The notes: a model not told the origin generated them from the sequence alone. A stretch of 64,000 bases of DNA from Janthinobacterium sp. J1-1 (GCF_030944405.1 NZ_CP132339.1:6138001-6202000), one strand, 5' to 3'; counted from the first letter of the stretch, positions 26,501-34,948 are shown. Program-made: numbers and translations.

Positions 26501-27821
26501 ACAGCGCGCCATCGCCGCGCCCATACAGCGACGTGACCTGCTCGTCGCGCGACACGCCGGGCGTGGACTGGAAACCGAACAGCTCGGTGGTGCCGTCGCG
26601 CGTGTCATACAGCTTCAGGCCACGGCTGGTGGCCAGCCACAGCTTGCCGTCGCCCGCGTCGGCCAGCGCGCGCACTTTTTTATCGGCCAGCGCGGCCGTG
26701 TCGTCGGGCGCACGCACCATGCGCGAAAAGCCGCCGCTGCCCAGGTCGACCCGGCTCACGCCGTTGTACCAGGTGCCCACCCACAAGGTGCCGGCGCGGT
26801 CGCGGAACAGGGAGGCAAGCTGGTTGTCGGCCACGCTGACCTTGTCGCCCGTCTGGTGGCGGAACTGCAAGAAAGTGTCGCTCTTGCGCTGCCAGCGCAG
26901 CAGGCCGTCGGCATTGCTGCCCAGCCAGACGGTGCCCTCGACGTCCTGGTACAGGCTCGCCACGCGCAGGGCCGAAAATCCCTGCTGCGGTCCCAGGCGC
27001 TGGCGCAGGACGGGCGGCTGGCCCTTGGCGCCCAGGCGCCAGCGCTCGGCGCCGGCGCGCGTGCCGATCCACAGGTTCTGCTCGCGGTCGACCATCAGCG
27101 CATGGATCAAATTGTATTTCGAGGCCGGCGACGGATCGATCATGAAGTGCTCGAAGCGCGCGCTGCCCGCCCGGTCCGCCTGGCCGGGCGCCAGCATGTC
27201 GAGTCCCGTCACCGTGCCGATCCACAGGCGGCCTTCGGCGTCGAGCGCCAGGCTCTTGATTTCGTTGTCGACCAGGCTGTCGGGATTGTCCGCCTCATGG
27301 TGCCAGCTGCGGAAGGCGCCGCTGGCGCGGTCGAAATGCTGCAGGCCGTCATTGGTGGCGATCCAGAATCCCTGCGCGCCATCGTCGAGGATGGCGTTGA
27401 CATGACGGCTGCCGTTGCCGCGCTTGCCCTTGCCCTGGGGGCGGTAGTGGATGAAGGTCTGGCTGGCCGAATCGAAACGGTCCAGGCCATTGTCGGTGCC
27501 GACCCACAACTGGCCGTCGCGGTCGACATGCAGCACGCCGACCCAGTTGTCGGTCAGGCTGCTGGCGTCGCCTTCGATATTCTTGTAGACCACCACCCGG
27601 TAGCCGTCGAAGCGGCTCAGGCCCGACTGGCTGCCGAACCACATGAAACCCTGCGCGTCCTGGGCGATCGCCAGCACCGATTCCTGCGCCAGGCCGTGTT
27701 CGACGCTGAGCTGGTCGAAGCGCAAGGTGCGCGCCGGCGCCGCCTGCGCCGCCTGCGCCCAGGCGCCCACCAGCAGGCTCAAACACCACGCTACAGCCCA
27801 TACCCGTCGAAATACCCGCAC
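23547..27821 (-). CDS. Hybrid sensor histidine kinase with periplasmic two-component propeller
   Basis: 1424 residues from a GTG (27821) beginning a signal peptide (VFRRVWAVAWCLSLLVGAWA). Up to about residue 700 there are many Reg_prop repeats (GFMWFGSQSGLSRFDGYRVV, GQLWVGTDNGLDRFD) that form a double beta-propeller. A Y_Y_Y domain (YTNLDPGEYVFRVKAANKDG) and one membrane helix follow. The cytoplasmic part has HisKA (His917 in LANMSHEMRTPL), HATPase (NAFKFTQ, DSGIGI, GGTGLGLAICR), a receiver (DLVLMDGRMPEMDG, FLSKPID) and a C-terminal Hpt (LLHGFKGSAAYL). Such BaeS/BT4663-type hybrids sense oligosaccharides. The ligand is unknown here. Confidence 0.93.
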   Translation of the reverse strand: MRVFRRVWAVAWCLSLLVGAWAQAAQAAPARTLRFDQLSVEHGLAQESVLAIAQDAQGFMWFGSQSGLSRFDGYRVVVYKNIEGDASSLTDNWVGVLHVDRDGQLWVGTDNGLDRFDSASQTFIHYRPQGKGKRGNGSRHVNAILDDGAQGFWIATNDGLQHFDRASGAFRSWHHEADNPDSLVDNEIKSLALDAEGRLWIGTVTGLDMLAPGQADRAGSARFEHFMIDPSPASKYNLIHALMVDREQNLWIGTRAGAERWRLGAKGQPPVLRQRLGPQQGFSALRVASLYQDVEGTVWLGSNADGLLRWQRKSDTFLQFRHQTGDKVSVADNQLASLFRDRAGTLWVGTWYNGVSRVDLGSGGFSRMVRAPDDTAALADKKVRALADAGDGKLWLATSRGLKLYDTRDGTTELFGFQSTPGVSRDEQVTSLYGRGDGALWVGGSSGLHRFDLATRRFSTTRFGVGDPNSNTIRNVAGERSGMLWVSTRGGVHRFDPASGKFTTYRHDPANPDSLSDNTVRPVLEDRQGRLWIGTFHGLDLFDRASGTFRHYRHDAKDASSLSHDEVHYLHEDKRGVLWVGTANGLNRMDVDQQGDIRFRRFLRKDGMADDAIASILGDDRDQLWLSTNSGITRLDMRSGQFRNYDSADGTAEGSYFDGAALRADDGTMYFGGFNGMTAFVPAEIHDNRVPPLVAITELQVFNKPVAVGRGEFAHLLRTAINHARSLTLTSRDSVFSLEFAALHFAAPQRNMFAYRLEGFDQDWVMTDAGRRFATYTNLDPGEYVFRVKAANKDGIWNEAGTTLAITILPPMWKTWWFRSLALALLLGAIYGAYRQRMRTVRRQQARLEKLVSARTAEVSQKNRELQGKEIEVRAQADELALANASLTQNEESLRLAKRKAEDATRQKSEFLANMSHEMRTPLAGVIGMLGFALRDSQLHAATREQILRGQANAQSLLAIINDLLDFSKIEAGKLSTENIDFALGAAIENVVSLFEEQAAARSIGFAIDLAPDLPDFVVGDPTRLRQVLVNLVGNAFKFTQRGGVRVRVERAGLAPAPAGHGTGQVNLIRFTVSDSGIGIEADAMERLFQKFEQADASTTRRYGGTGLGLAICRQLVELMGGEIAVASAPGQGSTFMFTVPLADGVAPPLAPQVALAPHSHQLRVLCAEDFPTNQIIIRVMLEDLGHRVDVVANGALAVAACTQTRYDLVLMDGRMPEMDGATATRLIRAGGLPDQPVCDQQVMIVALTANASEEDRSRYLGAGMDDFLSKPIDETALHCLLGRAIERQLARGHLLPCLPSEPPRMLARGQAELDALFGVAPAAAGLAAGQGARGEDLQRRLRSAFALDLAGRLAELDAAMAARDSDGAGRLLHGFKGSAAYLDEAALHLLCTELEEAADGGHWARVALELPRLHALLADIGAR

Positions 27822-27856
27822 GATCGTCCAGTCAAAAAAAACGCGCCACTTGCGCG

Positions 27857-29029
27857 TCAGGCGGCGAAAAACGCCAGTACATCGTCTTTGCGGGCCTGCG
27901 TGTCGCGCTGTCCAAGACGAATCAGCTCGTTAGTATACGTCGATTCGAACAGTAAATACGACGCCAGCGCCGCCCCCCTCGCTTCGGCCGCGCCGATGCC
28001 CGACAACATGGTGCGTATCGGCCGCGGCAGGCTGCCGATATGGCGGCTGGCGATGGCGTCGAGGCGCTCGGACGGCGCGATCACCAGCAGTTCCACCGGC
28101 CGCAAGGCGGTTTTGCCCAGCAATTCGGGCGGCAGCATCGACAAGGTGAGGTTGATGCGGTTCAGGCGTTCGATGTCGACCGCCAGGCCGTCGAGGAAGA
28201 TCGACGACAGCGCATGGCCGGCGATCTGCGCCAGGCTCGGGTAGCGCGCCGATTCGGCCTTGCTGGGCGCCGGCTCCGTCATGCGCCCGGCGCCCACCAC
28301 CAGCACCTTGTTCGCGCCCAGGTGGATGGCCGGCGAAATCGGCGCCAGCTGGCGCATCGACCCGTCGCCGCAATACTCGCGCTGGCCGCCGATAAACAAG
28401 GGCACGGCGGGAAAGATGAAGGGAATCGCGGCCGACGCCAGCAGGTGCTCGACGCCGATCTGCTCCTGCAGCGCCAGGCGCTGGGTACGCACCCACGGCG
28501 CGATCTCGGCGCCGGTCTGGTAGAACGTCATGTGCCGGCTGCCCGAATACGACGATGCGGTGACGGCCAGCGCATGCAGGCGGCCATCGGCCAGCGCCGC
28601 GTCCAGGCGCGGCAGGTCGAGCATGCGGTGCAGCAGGCTGACCAGCGGGGTATTGTCGAGCAGCGAAGTCGGTGGCGAAGCATGCCATTGGCGCAACAGC
28701 CAGCCAAACGACAACAAGGAGAGCCAGCGCGCGCCCGAGCGGATCACGCCCAGCGAATCGGCGCGGTAGACCTGCTCGACCTCGATATGCTGCCACACGT
28801 CGAGCAGCTTTTGCACGCCTTCGCCGAAATGGTCGGCGCGGCAGGCCAGCGCGGTGGCGTTGATGGCGCCGGCCGAGGTGCCGCAGATGATGTCGAAGGG
28901 GTTGCGCTCGGGCGCCCATCCCGCTTCCAGCAGGATCGCCGAAATCGATTGCAGCACCCCCACCTGGTAGGCCGCGCGCGCCCCGCCGCCGCTCAGTATC
29001 AAGCCTGTTTTATTGTTTTCCGTTCCCAT
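27857..29029 (-). CDS. Patatin-like phospholipase
   Basis: 390 residues with all patatin motifs: oxyanion-hole glycines in LILSGGGARAAYQVGVLQ, nucleophile Ser52 in CGTSAGAIN (GxSxG) and the catalytic Asp222 in YCGDGSMRQ (DG-A/G position is DGS). There is no signal peptide, so it is probably a cytoplasmic or inner-membrane-associated lipid acyl hydrolase. It lies 35 bp upstream of the hybrid kinase gene on the same strand. The physiological substrate cannot be told. Confidence 0.9.
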   Translation of the reverse strand: MGTENNKTGLILSGGGARAAYQVGVLQSISAILLEAGWAPERNPFDIICGTSAGAINATALACRADHFGEGVQKLLDVWQHIEVEQVYRADSLGVIRSGARWLSLLSFGWLLRQWHASPPTSLLDNTPLVSLLHRMLDLPRLDAALADGRLHALAVTASSYSGSRHMTFYQTGAEIAPWVRTQRLALQEQIGVEHLLASAAIPFIFPAVPLFIGGQREYCGDGSMRQLAPISPAIHLGANKVLVVGAGRMTEPAPSKAESARYPSLAQIAGHALSSIFLDGLAVDIERLNRINLTLSMLPPELLGKTALRPVELLVIAPSERLDAIASRHIGSLPRPIRTMLSGIGAAEARGAALASYLLFESTYTNELIRLGQRDTQARKDDVLAFFAA

Positions 29030-29072
29030 GCCGGCAGATTAGCAGGGTCAAGATGCTTTGTGGAATTTTATC

Positions 29073-30848
29073 TCAGTCACCCCGGACCATGCCTTCGCGT
29101 CGCGGATCGGCACCACCGAACCAGAAATCCTGGCCGTGCGCGTTCAGGCGCATGATGCCCTGCAGGCCGGAATTCTGCTCGCTCACGCGCACCTCGTGGC
29201 CCATTGCGCGCAGCGCATCGACTTGCGCGGCCGGGATGCGGCCCTGTTCCAGCTCGGTCGGGCCGTTGCGGCTGCCGAAGTTCGGCAGGCTGATCGCCTG
29301 CTGCACGTTCAGGCCCCAGTCCATGGTGGCGACCAGTACCTTGGCCACGTAATTGATGATGGACGAGCCGCCCGGCGAGCCGGTGGCCAGCATCAGTTTC
29401 TGCGTGCCTTTTTCAAACACCAGGGTCGGCGACATGGCGCTGCGCGGGCGCTTGCCCGCTTCGACCCGGTTGGCGATGGGGCCGTTCGCATCGCGCGCAT
29501 CGAACGAGAAATCGGTCAACTGGTTATTCAGCAGGAAGCCGTCGACCATCTGGCGCGCGCCAAACGCGTCTTCCACGCTGGTGGTCATCGACAGGCCACC
29601 GCCGAACGCATCGACCGCCACCAGGTGCGAGGTGGACGGGCGCTGCAAGGCGTTGTCCTGGCCCCACGCCACCTGCATGCCCGGTGGCGTGCCGGCCACG
29701 GCGCGGCCCATCGAGCGCTCGCCGATCAGCGCGGCGCGCTGCGCCAGGTAGCCTTTGTCGAGCAGCGCGGCAATGCCGGCGCCCGGCAGTGGCACGAAGT
29801 CGGTATCGGCCACATAGCGGTTGCGGTCAGCATACGCCAGGCGCCCCGCCTCCGTGAACAGATGGATGGCGCGCGCGTCGGGCACGCCGTCGACGGGCGG
29901 ATACGCGCCGATGTCTTTCGTTTCCAGCATGCCCAGCATCTGCGCGATCGCGATGCCGCCCGACGACGGCGGCGGCATGCCGCAGACGGTCCAGGCCTTG
30001 TAGTCGCTGCAGACCGGCTCGCGCACCCTGGCGCGGTAGCCGGCGATATCGTGCGCCGTCAGCTTGCCCGGATTGCCAGGGTGCGAGGCCACCTTGGCGG
30101 CGATATCGCGCGTGATGCGTCCGTTATAAAAGGCGTCGGCGCCGCCACGGGCGATCTCGCGCAGGGTACGCGCCAAGGCAGGGTTTTTGAGCACATGGCC
30201 GACCGGCCAGGGCTGGCCATCTTTATCATAGAAATAGGCGGCGGCGACCGGGTCGCGTTTCAGGGCCTGGTCCCATGTCAGCAGGCCGTTAAGGCGCTGG
30301 CTGACCGGAAAGCCACCCTGCGACAGCTGGATGGCCGGGCCGAACAGGGTGGCCCAGGCCAGCTTGCCGTGTTCCTTGTGCGCCAGTTCCAGCATGCGCA
30401 GCACGCCGGGCGCGCCCACGGAACGCCCGCCGACCACGCCGGTGGCGCGCGACACGGGGCTGCCGTCGGGATTCTGGAACAGGGTGTCGTCGGCGGCGGC
30501 CGGCGCCGTTTCACGCCCGTCAAACGCCTGCACCTGCTTGCCGTCGGCGTACAGCAGAAAGGCGCCGCCGCCGATGCCCGACGATTGCGGCTCGACCAGG
30601 GTCAGCACCAGCTGGGTGGCGATGGCCGCGTCGATCGCGCTGCCGCCCTGCTTGAGCATGCGGTAGCCGGCGTCGGCCGCCAGCGGATTGGCGGCCGCCA
30701 CCATGAACTTCTGCGCCGCCCAGCCCGGCTTTTCCGCATACGCGGTGGCGATCTCGGGCGCCTTTGGCGGCACTTCGGCAACAGCAGGGCCGGCGCACAA
30801 GGCCCCCAACAATACAAAAGGCAGGACCAGCGGCTTGAAACTGTTCAT
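29073..30848 (-). CDS. ggt: Gamma-glutamyltransferase
   Basis: 591 residues from ATG 30848, with a signal peptide (PLVLPFVLLGALCAGPAVA). The family blocks are present: GGSAIDAAIATQLVLTLVEP, SGIGGGAFLLY, the processing/nucleophile region STSHLVAVDAFGG with Thr406 matching the catalytic Thr of the E. coli enzyme, and ATGSPGGSSIINYV. It is made as a proenzyme that cuts itself before Thr406 into two subunits, and acts in the periplasm on glutathione and other gamma-glutamyl compounds. Confidence 0.94.
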   Translation of the reverse strand: MNSFKPLVLPFVLLGALCAGPAVAEVPPKAPEIATAYAEKPGWAAQKFMVAAANPLAADAGYRMLKQGGSAIDAAIATQLVLTLVEPQSSGIGGGAFLLYADGKQVQAFDGRETAPAAADDTLFQNPDGSPVSRATGVVGGRSVGAPGVLRMLELAHKEHGKLAWATLFGPAIQLSQGGFPVSQRLNGLLTWDQALKRDPVAAAYFYDKDGQPWPVGHVLKNPALARTLREIARGGADAFYNGRITRDIAAKVASHPGNPGKLTAHDIAGYRARVREPVCSDYKAWTVCGMPPPSSGGIAIAQMLGMLETKDIGAYPPVDGVPDARAIHLFTEAGRLAYADRNRYVADTDFVPLPGAGIAALLDKGYLAQRAALIGERSMGRAVAGTPPGMQVAWGQDNALQRPSTSHLVAVDAFGGGLSMTTSVEDAFGARQMVDGFLLNNQLTDFSFDARDANGPIANRVEAGKRPRSAMSPTLVFEKGTQKLMLATGSPGGSSIINYVAKVLVATMDWGLNVQQAISLPNFGSRNGPTELEQGRIPAAQVDALRAMGHEVRVSEQNSGLQGIMRLNAHGQDFWFGGADPRREGMVRGD

Positions 30849-30910
30849 GGAGACTCCGATAACAAACACGGAGGTATCCTACAGCAATAGACCAGCCGGC
30901 AAGTTACCGC

Positions 30911-31669
30911 TTATTTTGGCTGCATGCGAATCGCGCCATCGAGGCGGATCGTTTCGCCATTGAGCATGACGTTTTCGACAATCGCTTTCACCAGCTGCGC
31001 GTACTCGCCCGGCTTGCCCAGGCGCGAAGGGAACGGCACCATCTTGCCCAGCGCATCCTGCACTTCGGCCGGCATGCCGAGCAGCATCGGTGTTTCGAAA
31101 ATGCCGGGCGCCACCGTCATCACGCGGATGCCGCTGCGCGACAGGTCGCGCGCCATCGGCAGGGTCAGGCCCGCCACCGCCGCCTTGGACGAGGCGTACG
31201 CGGCCTGGCCGATCTGGCCGTCAAAGGCCGCCACCGAGGCCGTATTGATGATGATGCCGCGCTCGCCTTCCGCCGTGGCGTCCAGCTTGCCCATGGCGTC
31301 GGCCGCCAGCCGGCACATATTGAAGGTGCCCACCAGGTTGATATTGACCACCTTCTGGAACAGCGCCAGCGGATGCGGGCCGTCCTTGCCGACGGTTTTC
31401 ACGGCCGGTGCCACGCCGGCGCAGTTGACCAGGCCACGCAGGGTACCGAGCGCGGTCGCCGCCGCCACCACCGCCAGGCCGTCTTCTTCCGAGGTGACGT
31501 CGCAGCGCACGAACACACCGTTCAATTCGGCCGCCAGCGCCTGGCCCGCTTCGACCTGCACGTCGGCCAGCACGACCTTGCCGCCGGCAGCGGTCAGCAT
31601 GCGCGCCGTGGCCGCGCCCAGTCCCGAGGCGCCGCCGGTGATGATGAATACATTGTCCTGAATTTGCAT
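30911..31669 (-). CDS. Short-chain dehydrogenase, 3-hydroxyacyl-CoA dehydrogenase (HSD10-like)
   Basis: 252 residues from ATG 31669 with AGGAG well placed upstream. The NAD-binding TGGASGLGAATARML, LVNCAGVAPA and the catalytic Ser and Tyr-x-x-x-Lys (NTASVAAF, AAYASSKAA) are all present. The C-terminal PFPSRLGKPGEYAQLVKAIV is close to type-II 3-hydroxyacyl-CoA dehydrogenases of beta-oxidation and branched-chain amino acid breakdown. A perfect 16-bp palindrome lies 39 bp upstream. It is soluble and probably cytoplasmic. Confidence 0.88.
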   Translation of the reverse strand: MQIQDNVFIITGGASGLGAATARMLTAAGGKVVLADVQVEAGQALAAELNGVFVRCDVTSEEDGLAVVAAATALGTLRGLVNCAGVAPAVKTVGKDGPHPLALFQKVVNINLVGTFNMCRLAADAMGKLDATAEGERGIIINTASVAAFDGQIGQAAYASSKAAVAGLTLPMARDLSRSGIRVMTVAPGIFETPMLLGMPAEVQDALGKMVPFPSRLGKPGEYAQLVKAIVENVMLNGETIRLDGAIRMQPK

Positions 31670-31707
31670 GAAGTCTCCTGATAGGTTTGATGATCGCATC
31701 GACCTTT

Positions 31708-31723
31708 ACGTTTACGTAAACGT
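31708..31723. promoter_or_regulatory. Perfect 16-bp palindromic operator (LiuR-like)
   Basis: ACGTTTACGTAAACGT is its own reverse complement and sits in the leader of the dehydrogenase gene, 39 bp before its ATG. From memory it resembles the sites of MerR-family LiuR-type regulators of branched-chain amino acid and fatty acid breakdown. No such regulator gene is in the window. Confidence 0.65.
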
Positions 31724-31792
31724 CATGTCAGCGCCAATTGTAGCCATTTTTTGCGCCGTGACCAGCATTACCGTCGGGCTGGCCAGGAAAAA

Positions 31793-32134
31793 TCAGCGCG
31801 ACAGCATGAAAGCGCCCGCCGTGATCAAGATGATGCCGGCCATTTTCGGCAGCGTCAGCGCCTCGTTCAGCACCACGCAGCCCAGCACGGTAACGAGGGC
31901 CATGGTGATGGCCGTCATGGCCGGATAGGCCAGGCTGATCTGCAGTTTTTCCAGCGCCACCGCATAGCAGATAAAGCCCAGGGCGTAGGCGCCGCCGGCG
32001 CCGCCCAGCCAGGCCAGGCGCTGCAGGTCGATGCCGCTGCCATGCTGGCTGGACAGCTTGATCAACAAGGTGGCGGCGGCGCTGGCGACGGCGGCCAGCG
32101 CGCACCATAGATATCCTGCGTAAACAGTATTCAT
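31793..32134 (-). CDS. SMR/EamA-type small membrane transporter
   Basis: 113 residues with four membrane segments, the size and shape of small multidrug resistance / ArnE-F-like transporters. The C-terminal half (ISLAYPAMTAITMALVTVLG, VVLNEALTLPKMAGIILITA) matches the SMR consensus. The N-terminal segment has no glutamate at the spot used by EmrE for drug-proton exchange (LWCALAAVASAAATLLIKLS), so a lipid-linked sugar flippase role is at least as likely. It lies 22 bp downstream of the UbiA-HAD gene. Confidence 0.75.
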   Translation of the reverse strand: MNTVYAGYLWCALAAVASAAATLLIKLSSQHGSGIDLQRLAWLGGAGGAYALGFICYAVALEKLQISLAYPAMTAITMALVTVLGCVVLNEALTLPKMAGIILITAGAFMLSR

Positions 32135-32156
32135 GAGTGATCAGTCAGGTGAGTGC

Positions 32157-33590
32157 TTACAGGCTGGCGCCGACGGCCAGTGCCAGACAGGCGGCGATAA
32201 TCGCCAGGCTGGTGCGATCCTTGCTGACATACAGCACCGGATCTTCATTGACCTGGCCACGAAACGACAAGGTCCACAGGCGTCCCAGCCAGAATACCAG
32301 CAGGGGCACGATGCCCAGCAATAAGTATGGGCGCGCATACAGCACCAGGATATTCTGCGAATTGAAGTACAACATGAAGACCAGCAGCGCGATAAAGCCG
32401 CTGTTGATGCCCATGATGCCAATCGGAATTTTATCGCTGGTGCTGTAGCTGCGCCCGCGCGTCTTTTGCTTGCCCTGGCGTTCCAGGTTGAACAGTTCGC
32501 TGTAGCGCTTGAGCAAGGCCAGGCTGAGGAAAATGAAAAAGGAGAACGCCAGCAACCAGAACGACGGCTCGATATGGGTCGCCGCGCCGCCGCCGAGGAT
32601 GCGCAGTGTGTACAGCATGGCCAGGGTGACGATGTCGACCATCAGCAGGCGTTTCAGCAGCATCGAGTAAGCCAGGGTGCTGGCAAAATAGATCGCCACT
32701 ACCAGCAGCAGCCGCGGATCAAACAGCGCGCACAGCAGCAGCGCGGCCAGCGCCAGCAGCGGGCTGGCCAGCATGGCGACGGATAGCGGCAAGCTGCCGG
32801 CGGCGATCGGCCGCAGGCATTTGACGGGATGGCGCCGGTCATCGGGCGCATCGAGGGCGTCATTGAGCAGGTAGGCGCTCGAGGCGCACAGGGAAAAGGC
32901 GGCAAACGCCACCAGCGATTGCACCAGGGTATCGAGGTTCAGCGCATGGCCGGCCAGCATCGGCACGAATACCAGCAGGTTTTTCAGCCACTGGCGCGGC
33001 CGCATGGCCTTGAGCAGGGGCACGACCCAGCCGCCGCGCGGCGTGCCGGCCGAACGCGTGCGCCAGCCGCTGGCCAGGCGAAATGGCTTGCGCGTGACGG
33101 AAAACGCATCGTTGCTGGCATTCCAGACCGCGATATCGACGCTGGCGTTGCCGATATAGTCGAAACCCCTGGCGCCGTAGACGGCCGTCAGTTGCCTGGC
33201 CTTGTGGTGCGAAGTGAGGTTGACGCCGCCTTCGGTGGCCAGCACATGGCCGAACAGGCCCAGATGGGCGGCAATCAGGTCGGCGAAACGGCGCTGCGCG
33301 CCCGTCGCCAGCACGATCAGCCGGCCTTGCGCCTGCTGCCGCGCCAGGTCGGCCAGCAGGACCCTGTCGTAGGGCAAGGCCTCAGGATCAAGCTCGACCG
33401 AGGAAGCCATTTTTTCCTTGAAACCGGCCTTGCCCAGCAACAGCCAGAAAGGCAAGCGCCACGCCTGGAAAAAATACGACTTGATGAAGAGCAGGATCGA
33501 TTCCCACAGCAGGTCGGAATGAATCAGCGTGCCGTCGAGATCGACCACCAGCGGCACATTGGCGGTCTTGCGCACCCGGTGCTGGCTCAT
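32157..33590 (-). CDS. UbiA-family prenyltransferase with N-terminal HAD domain (DPPR synthase-like)
   Basis: 477 residues from ATG 33590, overlapping the stop of the upstream gene (ATGA). Residues 10-200 are a HAD phosphatase domain (nucleophile Asp17 in VVDLDGTLIHSD). From about 215 on is a UbiA membrane domain with the first Asp-rich motif NDALDAPDDRRHPVKCLRPI starting at N243 and the second around LLKRLLMVDIVTLAMLY. The HP-x-K-x-x-RPIAAG continuation is the signature of decaprenyl-phosphate phosphoribose synthases rather than quinone enzymes. The protein may attach phosphoribose to a polyprenyl phosphate, with the HAD domain removing the 5-phosphate. That reaction is inferred. Confidence 0.85.
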   Translation of the reverse strand: MSQHRVRKTANVPLVVDLDGTLIHSDLLWESILLFIKSYFFQAWRLPFWLLLGKAGFKEKMASSVELDPEALPYDRVLLADLARQQAQGRLIVLATGAQRRFADLIAAHLGLFGHVLATEGGVNLTSHHKARQLTAVYGARGFDYIGNASVDIAVWNASNDAFSVTRKPFRLASGWRTRSAGTPRGGWVVPLLKAMRPRQWLKNLLVFVPMLAGHALNLDTLVQSLVAFAAFSLCASSAYLLNDALDAPDDRRHPVKCLRPIAAGSLPLSVAMLASPLLALAALLLCALFDPRLLLVVAIYFASTLAYSMLLKRLLMVDIVTLAMLYTLRILGGGAATHIEPSFWLLAFSFFIFLSLALLKRYSELFNLERQGKQKTRGRSYSTSDKIPIGIMGINSGFIALLVFMLYFNSQNILVLYARPYLLLGIVPLLVFWLGRLWTLSFRGQVNEDPVLYVSKDRTSLAIIAACLALAVGASL

Positions 33591-34837
33591 GCCTTGCCTT
33601 CCGGCGTGCCTGCCAGGAAGGTGGCCGCGCGCCAGCCGCCGCCACCGGCCGGCAAGCGGACGGCGGCGGCGCCCAGGCGGGCATTCAGCGCACACAGCAT
33701 CAATGCCATGGCGACCGGAATAAAGGCGTCGAACTGGCGCGACTCGTTGAATTGCCCCACCACCGCCGTCATCACGAACAGACAAGGCAGGATGATGACG
33801 CAGCGGCGCAGCAATGCCGGCGCATGGCGCCAGCCGGTGGCGGCCAGCGCATACCACAGCAGCAAGGGGCCCAGGCTGTACAGCAGCAGGCGCGGCTCGT
33901 CCTGCAGCAAGTGCAGATTGAACATCAGCTTGCCGCCTTCCCAGGCCTGCTGCGCCGGCAGCAGAGAAAACAGCAGCAGGCGCACCAGGCCATACAGGGC
34001 CAGTTGCACGGCAAGCAAGCCGGCCAGCGTGCGCCAGGGCATGGTGCCGAGCAACATGACGGCGCTGGTCACGATCAGGAACAGCGTGATCTCATGATTG
34101 AAGGTGCCCACCGCCAGCATCAGCAGATAAGGCAGCCATTCGCGCCGCAACAAATGGTAGAGGCAGAAGGCAAACACGAAGATGATGCCGATATCATAAA
34201 AGGTGTAGTAATTGAGGGTCGGCGCCCACATGCACAGCGCCAGCGCCTGGCCGACAAAGGCCAGGTCGCTGCGGATGAACAGGCCGGCCAGGCGGCGTAC
34301 CGCCCACAGCATCAGCACCACGGCCAGCAGCTGCGACCAGAGATAGCTCTGGATGACGCCCAGTTGCGGCATGGCGTATTGCATCAGCTGCGCCGGGAAA
34401 ATGAACAGCACGCGATGCTGGAACGGCGGCCGGCCCTCATACGCCATGATCTGGTCGATCCGGTACCAGCTTTCCTCGGTGCCGAAGTACGCCAGGAAGC
34501 CGAGGAAGGCCGCCGCATACAGGGCGAAGATCAGGTAATCGAGCCAGTCGCTGCCCGGCCCGGGCGGCCGCCTCAGGCGATGCAGGGCCAGCGCGGCAGT
34601 CGCGGTAAAGACCAGCCACAACATCAGACCAAAGGCCAGCAGCGTGTGCAGCTTGTCGAGGTAAAAATCGAGGGGATGCCTGCCGGCGTGCGACAGCAAG
34701 CGGTTCAGGGCCGGCAGCGAGTGGCCCTGGTAGGCCTGGTCCAGCAACGCGGCGCCGCCCAGGAAGGACGCGGCCAGCAGCACCGCCACGCACAGGGAGA
34801 AAAACAGGAAGTGCCAGCGAAGGCGGTCGAGATTCAT
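33587..34837 (-). CDS. Polytopic membrane protein, possible GT-C-like glycosyltransferase
   Basis: About 416 residues from ATG 34837, with roughly ten hydrophobic segments. Between the second and third segments is TEESWYRIDQIMAYEGRPPF followed by QHRVLFIFPAQL, similar in feel to the (F)QYRxLxP motif of EpsG/mannosyltransferase-like membrane proteins; GTFNHEITLFL is another conserved-looking spot. No family can be named with certainty. It shares an ATGA overlap with the UbiA-HAD gene, so it is probably part of a lipid-linked sugar pathway. Confidence 0.6.
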   Translation of the reverse strand: MNLDRLRWHFLFFSLCVAVLLAASFLGGAALLDQAYQGHSLPALNRLLSHAGRHPLDFYLDKLHTLLAFGLMLWLVFTATAALALHRLRRPPGPGSDWLDYLIFALYAAAFLGFLAYFGTEESWYRIDQIMAYEGRPPFQHRVLFIFPAQLMQYAMPQLGVIQSYLWSQLLAVVLMLWAVRRLAGLFIRSDLAFVGQALALCMWAPTLNYYTFYDIGIIFVFAFCLYHLLRREWLPYLLMLAVGTFNHEITLFLIVTSAVMLLGTMPWRTLAGLLAVQLALYGLVRLLLFSLLPAQQAWEGGKLMFNLHLLQDEPRLLLYSLGPLLLWYALAATGWRHAPALLRRCVIILPCLFVMTAVVGQFNESRQFDAFIPVAMALMLCALNARLGAAAVRLPAGGGGWRAATFLAGTPEGKA

Positions 34838-34948
34838 GGAGTATGCCGGGCGGTTGTGTATCGCGAGATTATAAAATTTGCATTTTAATTGTCTCATGAT
34901 ATACACAAACAAACAATAAAATTGCCCGGTGTCGTACTTGAACCTCCT

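Noticed and set aside
23451..28244. 1597-codon open frame on the plus strand
   Set aside because: It lies antisense to the hybrid kinase, is rich in His/Gln/Arg/Ala and has no family motifs; such frames are common opposite high-GC genes.
31793..32134. EmrE-type drug exporter
   Set aside because: The glutamate in the first membrane helix needed for drug/proton exchange is not visible, so only the broader SMR-like call is made.
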